DNA of 64,000 nt, taken from Lutjanus erythropterus (lineage: Eukaryota > Chordata > Actinopteri > Lutjaniformes > Lutjanidae). Positions 55,098 through 64,000 of this stretch are shown here, piece after piece. The notes under the pieces are model-generated. The model was given only the letters and a program-made list of their open reading frames with translations, ran no database searches and had not been told where the DNA came from. Each line of letters begins with the position of its first letter. Positions within the stretch are counted from its first letter, which is position 1. A program made the translations under genes and the position numbers. The DNA lies in NCBI GenBank assembly GCA_020091685.1, contig CM034595.1:43608351-43672350 (forward strand), given 5' to 3'.

Positions 55098-55385
55098 ACT
55101 ACTTTCTTTCTAGTAGAAAAGAAAGAAGTCCTGGTAGATTCTACCATAAAAAGAAAGTAGTACCTTCATGAAACTGCTCACAACAACGTCTGTGGATTAT
55201 CTTGAGTAATTGGGTCATGCTTTCTGGAAAGAGACGTTGCTGTTGAGTTTTTCCAAGAAGGCAGACATCTCTATGGTTGATATCTCCAAAACTCAGCAAC
55301 CTACACCAAAACAGTTTAGATTGAACAGCACCACAGGCCAAAGGAAATATGTGTGTTTTGGATATGGGGTGAACTGTTCTCTTAA
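55098..55385 (+). mobile_element. Second copy of the rbm8a intron 1 TTAA-type element
   Basis: GGGTCATGCTTTCTGGAAAG, GGCAGACATCTCTATGGTT and the end GGGGTGAACTGTTCTCTTAA align with 36460-36670. This copy lacks the internal insertion. Left end unclear. Confidence 0.55.
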
Positions 55386-56340
55386 TCCACAGCAGCACAT
55401 CATATTCTGGAAGATCATCAGTATTTGAGAATTTACAGCATGTTATTTTTAGAGAAAATGTGTGTATCAGAATATATATCATATGTTGCTGAATAGCCTA
55501 AAAATATCCAGATATTTTTCGTAAGCCGTATGGCCTAGGCCTACTTTCTGGTCAACAATCTATGTATTGGAAAGACTGTTTCTAAATTAATTTGCATATC
55601 TGTACTGCAGTTTGTAGTTACAACAACATAAAGCCTATGCCGATGCAATATATCTGCTGTGAGCTGATATCAGTCGTGATATATTGGGCTAGCTCTAGCT
55701 GTCAGTACAGTATAGTTTTGTTCAGAGGTTGAAAGGTTTTGCTTTCTATCCCACCATCGCTCTAGACCAGAGATGGAGCACTGGGGCTGCACTTATCACT
55801 CCCACCAGCCCTCCCCTGTTTGCTTTTTTTATGCCCTTTATCTCATTACTCATATTGTTTTGCGAGGCTGAGAGGGTGTGTTACATTCGCTGAGATCACA
55901 GGAAAGGTTTCTGTGATCGAACTTAAAATAGAACTTACACATTCGTAGACGTGGTCATTCATCATGTTTTGACCATTAAAGGGAAACAGACCAACTTAGT
56001 CAGTCTTTGGTGAAGTTTTACCACAAACTGGGCTGGCAATAAAATAATTCTCAGGCTCGGGTCACTGTTGAGTGTCTATTCAGGTGTAGTGTACTCCGCG
56101 TGTCTTTCGACCCCAGCTTCTTTCCCTCTTAATTGTAAAGAAAAGGTCATGTTTCACACGATGAATGTAACCTTACTGAGCCACATATGAAGTGATGAAT
56201 CTTCTGTTGTAAACACATTACAGGCCATGGCCCTGTTTCCTTTGTTCATGGAGACCTCTGTGGGTATACCTAGCCTAGTTTAATAGGCATGTGGGGAAGC
56301 AGGTTCTGTGGAAGACACAACCTGTGATCCACATGTAAAC

Positions 56341-57053
56341 TAGGGATTATCCTGGGGACTAATTTCCCTGTCGATTAAGCGCAAAATTTAATTTAGTCTA
56401 GTCGACTATTTTAACACTAAGGAATCACAGTCTACAATCACCAAATCGTACTTTAAATGCCGCTGAAATGTGCTACTTTGCGCTGTGCAATACAAACCTT
56501 ACACATCAATGTACAAAACATGACAACAACTCACTAAACGCTTCACCTTTTCAGACAGAAGAGGATGACTGTGTCTGCGGGGAAAGGACCCAGAGCTAAC
56601 GTTAGCTGCCAGCCTGACACACAGTGTGGCTAACGTTAGCAGTGCTAGCAGCAGCAGCAGCAGCTCTGCTTACAGGTTTATGTTCGTGTATGTGCTTAAT
56701 GTGGGCACGTTTCTCCAGTTGAGTGAATATATATCAGCTTATTCTGTCACAGTCTACATTCAACATTGTTTCCATTTTCTAGTTTAAAACACTGCCAAAC
56801 TGCGCTGGTTGTACGAGCTGTCATCTGTCCGACTGCTGACATAAACATCCGGAGTTGCATAGGTGATCGTGTTATATGCGCTGGGTGAGAGGGGCTGCTG
56901 TCTGAGGCTGCATAAAATCTTAGAGGCAACAGATAACTGGTATCATGCATGAATGAAACACTGATAAATAGTTTAAATGACTAGTATTTCTAGTCCCGAC
57001 TAGCGAGGGTGGGGACATTTAATCATACAGTCGACTAATCGCCTGCATCCCTA
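56341..57053 (+). mobile_element. Non-autonomous hAT-like element, copy 2, with target duplication
   Basis: Ends TAGGGATT and GCATCCCTA. It is flanked by a perfect 8-bp direct repeat ATGTAAAC (56333-56340 and 57054-57061), diagnostic for hAT-type insertion. It contains GAGCTAACGTTAGCTGCC, a short GCA repeat, and TAGTATTTCTAGTCCCGACT. No reading frame of note. Confidence 0.85.
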
Positions 57054-57904
57054 ATGTAAACACAAGGGTAACCCCTTTACAAAAATTCAGAACACCACTT
57101 GGAATCTCCTCTGGCTTGGAGATTGATTGACAGGATTTTAATGCACAGGATCACGTGGTTATCTGTCTTTGAATTAAACTAAATCTAAATTGTCTAATTG
57201 TTGTAATATCCGAAATACAAGAGTCAGTATTACTGACGTTCATAAAATGCCCAGGTTCCTCAAAGTCAAAGTAAAGTAGAAGTTAGAGCCTCTGTAACTT
57301 CTGTAATGTGAACTATTTCTGAGTGAAATTGCATATGTGGGTGGGGCTCGATTATGAGTGGGATTAAATCAAATCCAGATCTAAATCAAATTCGGGTTGC
57401 ACTGGATTGCTCCAAAGTGGGCATTGCTTAGTGAATACAGCACAATAGAGCTCCAGAGCTGCAGGACCATCGGCCTCCGTCCACACCTCCCTGAAATGAA
57501 TAAATTAGACCTAAACCACATTCTTTGGAAATGTAAACAAAGTACTGCCAGCTGAAATCCAAACACACACCTCCTACGAAGATATTGCTCTTCCCACACT
57601 AGCTAACGGTCAGTTGTGGTTTCATATGGTGGGAAGGGTTATCTAGCACCCCAAATCACATTTGATTGGATACATTTATATAACCAACCCAGAGTTCAAG
57701 ATGAGTCATCAAAAATGTTTTTTCATTTTACAGGAAGAGGGTTATGATACAAAAATAATCAAAAAGGTCTTTTAGTCACACATAATGAGATAAATGAACC
57801 CAAACCTTTTTATGAGACTGAAATATCAAATGACAAGTTGATAACAATGTGAAAGGGGTCACTCATAGCGATGAACCTACAGGAAATTGTCACCAGCTCC
57901 AAAG

Positions 57905-58261
57905 TAGCTCTGCACCATTAATTGAAATATTATCCATATTGTAATATGGATAAATTCAATATCCAAATTGCAGAGGCTGCAATTTTTTGATAAGGGAAAA
58001 ATGTGTGACAAAACAGCATTATACTGTACTGTAGTGCTGCAGAGATGGCCTGGCCTGCAAATCTTGTTCTCTAGATGTAAGAAAACATTTTTGCTTGGTA
58101 CAGAATCCAACAAATGTCACATCATCATGATTTGATTTTATATTTTTCCAGTGAAAATGAAAGTTGTGATGCAAAAATGACTACTACTAAACCAGAATCA
58201 TATGGCAATATCTGTCAAAGTAATTGGAATATGATTTTCTTACATTATTGAGCAGCGCTAC
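57905..58261 (-). mobile_element. GGGCTGCAC inverted-repeat MITE, copy 2
   Basis: The reverse complement aligns along its length with 24675-24999, including TTTTGCATCACAACTTTCAT and ATGATGTGACATTTGTTGGA. Confidence 0.65.
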
Positions 58262-58625
58262 TCCGAAGCTTAAAAACGAGCAAATATTGGACTCAAATGT
58301 ATCATTTAGACTAGACTAGGAGTATAACAGTGTGTACAGGTTATTCATTACAAACTGTTTGGTTACAGGACATTCTGATCAGTATGGGACTTCCTCGGTT
58401 TGGCGCACCCTGTGTCTATGTATATCCACCCCGTGCACACATGTTTTTTTTTATCAGCTGTAGCATGCTAGTTGGCTCACCTGGGTTAGTCAAGCTTATG
58501 CAGTGTCGTTACTTCCTGTTAGCTACTGTGAAAATAAAAAAGGATTAGTGTCAAACCGTCTGCCAGCATTGTTCAGCTGAAGTTGTGTTTGTCTGTGAAA
58601 ATACTTTGAACACATAATTTATGAC

Positions 58626-59458
58626 TAGAGATGGGATGATCCAATCCAACACCGGTATCACAGCACGATGTTAACACTTTGGGACACGTCACTGGTCTGT
58701 GTCCTGACCTAATTTCCACAACCCCAAGCGCTTTTTATCTGTGAATACTATGTAATTATTATGCTACGTAGTGTGAACTGAGTACCGAAGAGTGCTTTTC
58801 ATGCATTTAATGTTAGGGAAACGTGCAAATTCAAGTTTTGAGATACACCTGGAGTGAAGGAATGTACTACTATAGCCACCTCACACGTCACTCTAACAGT
58901 AAATCAGCACGAAAATGACAATTACAAACATAAAACTACTGAACAGACACATTAGAAAGGCAGAGTGGAAGAAGACGAGTCTTTCTCCCCACATCGTTCA
59001 GGCAGCCTCTCGCTGCAGATTGTCTTTGAATATGTGACCAGACTCGCTCTAAAATACAGGATTTAATCATCTGATCGAAGTGCTTGAGCTCTGCTTCAGT
59101 GTTCCTTCATGTGTACCTGTTAGTCTGTTGTGCTGCTCTGAATAAACAAGCTGCAGTTGTTCAGGAATTATTAACAGGTCAGTGTTACAGTTGAGCATTA
59201 TTGACAAACATTTATTTTTTTTAGTTGTTGTTTTTCTTATTGGCAGTATGTCAGTGTTTAATTACCTTAACTGTTACAGTAAGAGAATTATGGACAATAA
59301 GCTCCGGTTGAATGTTTCATTTTTTTTTCAAAATAAATGACACATTATTTTTTTTAACTTTTTTTTTGTTTTCCCTGCTGTATCAAAATGTACTGAACCA
59401 TGACGCTAAAACTGAGGTACATGCATACAGAACCATAAATTCTGTGATTGCAGCCCTA
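58626..59458 (+). mobile_element. hAT-like MITE remnant
   Basis: Left TAGAGATGGGATGATCCAAT. Right about 59385-59458: TACTGAACCATGACGCTAAA, GAGGTACATGCATACAGAAC and GCAGCCCTA. Ends of this kind occur on fish hAT derivatives, but the two ends look like different subfamilies. No target duplication seen. Confidence 0.45.
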
Positions 59459-59459
59459 A

Positions 59460-61830
59460 TGTAGACACAGACTCAAACCAAAATGAATGATAATGTTGCT
59501 CTGTAACTGCTAGATGTGTGACAGGTTCACCATATCAACTTAAAAGCTGATGATATGTAGGCTAAATGTTGTGTTCACAACTGGTTTCCGTCGGCCCAAA
59601 GTGGTAAAAAAAAAAACATCGCAGGTTTAATAATCCATGAGAGTTTTATTTCCAACTTTTGCCAGATGAACTGTGGATCTTTAAATTCCAGAGTGTTTAG
59701 ATAAGGGTCCAGCTTGTTGGTTCGTGTGGTAGGTAAGTTACCATTGCTCCTCATCAACATTGTTAAAAGATATAGCCTAGTTCTTGGTGTTCTCATAATT
59801 TGGGTCATGGCATATTGAGTAACCCTGCATGAGTAACCTACACAGTGAAGCATGACAAAGCATTTCTTTTGCACGCAGGAGGCTAAAGGCCCTGGCTTTT
59901 TGGCTTACCCTTTGTGTGTCATACGTTTTATTGTCCGTTTCCTTACGTTCCTTATCTAGCACTGGTTGTGAACAGTGGGTAGTGGCCTCACCCCAAGCTG
60001 AGAACAACACATTGTACTAGTGCTTCTAAATCATGTCTGAACTTTATAACAACAGAGACAGTGCCAATGACAACAAGCAGGTTTAATTTAGCACCTGTTA
60101 TTCAATAAATGCACTTTAAGAATTAACTAGTATTAGAAATTAAATTTGTGGAAACATAGAGTAGTAGTGACAGCAGCGTTAAGTGCTTTTATTCTTATTT
60201 TTGTGGATATTATGTAGATGGATAATCAGGCTGAATTGACATTTAGTTTTTCCTAAAAGAAAAATCAGACATGTGAACAGTGATTCAGATGTCTGGAACC
60301 AGGGTAGCTTTTTTGCAGATCATATCTAAAAATGTCTTGTTGGTGTGCTGCTGCTTGGTTACATAGCTGTTTCACCATTTGGCCAGCAGCTTTTTTACAC
60401 ATCTCTTTTTCACACTGATCAGCTTCTTCATCTTTTTTCCTCCATCTTTAGGAAGTCACTGTCATTTTTAGCAAAGTCTACATGCTGTTGTTTGCACTTG
60501 TCTTTTCTGTCAGGCTAGAAAATCAGGTTTGTTTAAACCTTTAAACCTTTAACCCGAGACAACGATGCCTTTAAACTCAACCAGTTCAGGTGCTCGTTGG
60601 TCAACAACAGAGGACAGTGGCTGTACTCTGCTGTTTCTGCTGCTGTTTTATGTAGGTAACATCTCAAATGTGAGCGCATACATTCCATAAGAAGAAGGTT
60701 TTCTTCATAAATTATCTAAAAGCTAGCAAAACAAACTTGTGTCCCCAGTCTCAGCGGTAAATTGACCCTCTCAGCCCACCGAGGGCTGACGCAGTGGGCT
60801 GTGGTGACCTCTCTGTCTCTCTTAGTGATCCAGGCCATTCTCCCAGCCCTCAGCTCAGCACCCACGTGTTGTCAGCAGCTCCTGTTACGTAAGCCCTCCT
60901 GCCAGACAAAAGCTCAGCCATCCCAGACACAAATCACTGACTGCCCCATGTTGGCAGCAGCGCCGTTAATGTTAGCCAGTAATCCACACAAGGGTCTTTT
61001 CTTGAATAGATTTTTTTTCGCTGGCTGCCAAATGGAAAATTTTGGCCACCAAACAGAAAAGCATGAAATATAATTTATAACATATTTGTTTGATCTCCAT
61101 GTGTCACTGCCATTAGTCAGCCTTGAAATTAGTGGTGAACATTGCCTCTAGTGTAATTTCCACAGTTTTGAAGAAAAAGCAGTGTATGAATTTTGCCCGT
61201 GCCAACCATGTGACAATGAAATTGCAAGGGGTAATATCACTTTTTGACATTTCACAGTACACACACCCCACAATTTAGTTTGCATTTGATGAACTTGATG
61301 AACTTGTAGCCTCCCAGAACTTCATGGTTGTTTAATGTCATAAATGGTTTTATTTCTCTGTCATTAAGAGTGCATGTTCTGACATGTCCACCACTGTTTA
61401 AGTCTGTCTCTTGTCTTTTCTTTAATTGCATCAATTATAAGTTTCATAACCGTAATCATGAGGGCGTGGGTGTAATATATTCTTGTCTGGTAACAAAATT
61501 GTTTTTTGCATGATTGTATATTTTTGAGTGTTTTTACTTTTATTTATTATGTTTTTACTTGAAGCTACTACAAGAAACTTTCATATTGTGTTGATTTTGG
61601 AGGTCCATTTTGACAGAAGTGGTATTGTTTCCATCACAAATAACCACAAAATATAATGCAAAAGTAACATTATTGAATGGCTAACATAAATTTGGCTGGG
61701 AAAATGTAGACATAGGCTTTTCGGGTCTGCATGTATAAATCCTTTCACCTGATTTCAAGGAACATTTGTACCTTTAGAATAAATATATAGATATAGGTAA
61801 TCTTCTTGCTAATAGCTTTACTTATGCAGG
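59460..61830. other. No gene seen; GC-richer block 60740-61010
   Basis: 60740-61010 is repeat-free and GC-rich with a 103-codon open frame lacking motifs. The rest is AT-rich and featureless. Confidence 0.25.
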
Positions 61831-61940
61831 TCGTATAGATCAAACACAACCACAGTGTTGAGTGACCATCAGGTGCACACTGCATCTGGCTAACATGCTA
61901 AATGCTAAAATTCTCACGGTGGATACCTCTGTGCCCTCAG

Positions 61941-62163
61941 AGTTTATCCTCAGTGAGGTCTGTGAAGCTGTCATGTGCTCACTGAGCTCAAAATATTTGA
62001 AAACTCTGAAGAGTGCAGCAGGACAAAAATGGTTGAGTGGAGAAGAGAGGCTTCCTGGATTGGTTGCTGTATTGTGTTTTGAGAATGATAAAGCAAAGAA
62101 GTTGAACTTGTGTGCAGATTGTAGCAGACAGTGTTCAGGGCTCACAGACTGTCGTTCAGACAG
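61941..62163 (+). other. Unrecognised exon candidate
   Basis: A pyrimidine-rich acceptor (ACCTCTGTGCCCTCAG) is followed by 223 bases open in one frame and then CAG before a consensus donor GTGAGT. The encoded stretch (about 74 residues, Cys-rich near its end: NLCADCSRQCSGLTDC) matches no family I know. It cannot be joined in phase to the exon candidate at 41.77 kb. It may be a chance open stretch, a non-coding exon, or part of a gene outside the window. Confidence 0.2.
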
Positions 62164-62213
62164 GTGAGTGAACAGACTCACTGTGATGGTTGCAACGCTT
62201 CCCTCAGAGGATG

Positions 62214-62216
<3 letters not shown>

Positions 62217-62249
<33 letters not shown>
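62217..62249 (+). repeat. (TG)n microsatellite
   Basis: About fourteen TG units ending in a GCGCG variant. Confidence 0.9.
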
Positions 62250-62253
<4 letters not shown>

Positions 62254-62804
62254 TGCACCACAAACTGTTGGGCTCTTTTTGTTTTAATATGTGTGTTTGT
62301 GGCTGCAGCTGCTGTGTAGTTTATGTTGTTTGTACATCTATGTGTTGTCTGCCTTGATGATGTTTTATTTTGCTGTTAATTCTATAAAACATGACAGATT
62401 ATTTCATTTCTGTATCTTAATAATGTGTAATGTGACGACAGTGTCCTTGCTGGTCATTTTTGTCTATTGTGTCTGAGTTTTGTCCTCTTTTGTGGTTAAA
62501 ACTAGTTAAGTTGCACTCAGAAAGTACATTCACATCACACCAGTAGTTTTACTTTTACTTGAATAAAATTTCTTTAGAGTAGCAGTACATTGACTTCAGT
62601 AAAATATTCTAGTAATCTGACCAAGATAAGGTACATAGTAACAACCATAATGCTCATTTAGGCTAATCTGATTTGCTAACATGCTCTCAAATCTGATCCC
62701 AAGAATAAACAAATGATTGATTAAAACATTTTTTCAAAAAGATAAATGATTGTGTGATTTTATTGTCTAGGCTTTGTGGGACGCACAGTTGACAATGACA
62801 ATTG

Positions 62805-62945
62805 ACAATTGATGATTTAATACACTTTTTACAGTTAAAATGAAAATTGTGATGCAAAAAATGCCATTTCCACTAATCATGAATCATATCACAATCACAA
62901 TACCTGTCAAAATGATTTCTTTTTGCCATATTTGTGCAGCTGCAC
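62805..62945 (-). mobile_element. GGGCTGCAC inverted-repeat MITE, copy 3 (partial)
   Basis: The reverse complement begins GTGCAGCTGCACAAATATGG and continues through TGTGATTGTGATATGATTCA and TTTTGCATCACAATTTTCAT, matching the left half of copy 1. Confidence 0.6.
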
Positions 62946-62949
62946 TCAG

Positions 62950-64000
62950 AAATAAGTGTTTTTGAAGGAGAGTGTCATGTGACATTACGTCAGCAGCATC
63001 AGCGTGGGTTCACAGGAATGGCTGATGTTACAGCCCCAGAGTGGCAACAGCCAGCCTTTTGTTAGTCTGTGTTGGTACTTTCTGTCCGCAGCCCTTCACT
63101 TTTATTGTCCTTTCACCGTTTTTTTTCTCTGGCTGTCAGTGTGATGCACTGCGTCACACAGGCCTTGAAATTGTTCATTTGAGACTGGCGTCACAAGTTA
63201 AGGTCTCGTTGTCGGTGTTCAGAGTCCCGAGTCGGCACCCGTGTTTCATACTTCATGTCACTTTGAGATGATAATACATAGAATTTCATAAGTGTACATA
63301 AGTACTAAAAAGGTTTGTCACAGTTTAACTTCTGCAGTCTTTTCTTTCAGTTTTTCTTTTAAAGGGGGACAGTTAAATATTTTCAATGTCAGTTACCTTT
63401 AACTCTCATCCCCTCATATTAATAATCTCCGATCCCTTACCCATGTCTACCAAAGTCAGGCAGCAACCTTCCCGCATTCAACGCAGGTCAGAATGAGGGT
63501 CACAAAGGTCAAATGACTCATGTTAACCCTTTTAGATCACCCTCCACCGTGACAATAGCTCCATGTTTTAAAAAAACAAAACAATTTAGGCTCCTCATTC
63601 ATTGAAATAAGACTAGAGCACCGGCGTTCATTGGTAGGCTCTGGAAAAAAAGAAAATGCAGTCTGATAGAAAAGTTGATCCTGGCTCAGCTTTTACTGCA
63701 GTGCAGTGCAGAGCTCTTGCGGTGCCTAATCAAACATGTATAAGTCTTCATATCAGACGTGAGAATATGATCGCTGCTTTGATAACTTAAAATAGTAAAA
63801 TCCTCCTTCCCTACATGAGTATAAACGTGTTTTTTTAGCCCGACTGTGGACTGATTCATATTCAAGCAATATTATAAGAGCAATTAGGCTACGGTTACCA
63901 ACAAAATAAAAGATATAATCAAAACGTATTCATATTGTGGGACACTTCACTCTCAGAATAAAGACATTCTTTGCTAATGTTGTCTCTGTTTCCCTGGAAA
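62950..64000. other. No gene seen at the right edge
   Basis: Mixed composition. A short direct repeat GTGCAGTGCAGTGCAG at 63701-63714 is the only notable motif. Confidence 0.3.

Overview
The window is vertebrate DNA, most likely from a spiny-rayed (percomorph) teleost. It is AT-rich and intron-rich, has many dinucleotide microsatellites, and is full of short, old, interspersed repeats of types familiar from perch-like fishes. I see no bacterial operons, no CRISPR array and no recognisable retroviral or LTR element.

Only two protein-coding genes can be read with confidence. At 26683-28774 (minus strand) is a three-coding-exon apolipoprotein of the teleost apoA-II / type-4 ice-structuring-protein-like family (154 aa), with a TATA box and a non-coding first exon just upstream (to about 28995). 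At 35302-40825 (plus strand) is a complete six-exon rbm8a gene for Y14, the RNA-binding core subunit of the exon junction complex (175 aa). All splice sites and phases agree. Its start codon lies a few bases after a (CA)n tract. About 320 bases past its poly(A) signal is a second promoter-like segment, with CCAAT and E2F/GC-box-like motifs and an exon-like stretch ending in a good splice donor at 41800/41801. I could not link it to any recognisable downstream exon, so it is an orphan first-exon candidate. A weak, unrecognised exon candidate lies at 61941-62163.

Layout: 1-26.4 kb is a gene-free stretch of repeats alternating with repeat-free, moderately GC-rich blocks that look like conserved non-coding elements (inference from composition only). 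The apolipoprotein gene covers 26.5-29.0 kb, more repeats 29-35 kb, and rbm8a 35.2-41.24 kb, with transposon remnants in introns 1, 4 and 5. The stretch 41.25-64 kb has no recognisable coding exon and several DNA-transposon remnants; it may be a long first intron, a long non-coding transcript or intergenic DNA.

The most informative repeats are: two related non-autonomous hAT elements (46.1-46.9 and 56.3-57.1 kb), the second with a perfect 8-bp target duplication; another hAT-like element at 1.2-2.1 kb with a 7/8 target duplication; a TTAA-flanked inverted-repeat family (6.8, 31.9 and 43.2 kb) whose longest copy carries the start of a THAP zinc-finger domain and so looks Kolobok-like; several smaller foldback families; two L2/Rex1-type LINE 3' ends; and one tRNA-derived SINE. 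I found no clearly new biological system. The best leads are the THAP-bearing repeat family, the orphan promoter behind rbm8a, and the G-quadruplex and conserved-element-like blocks in the left desert.
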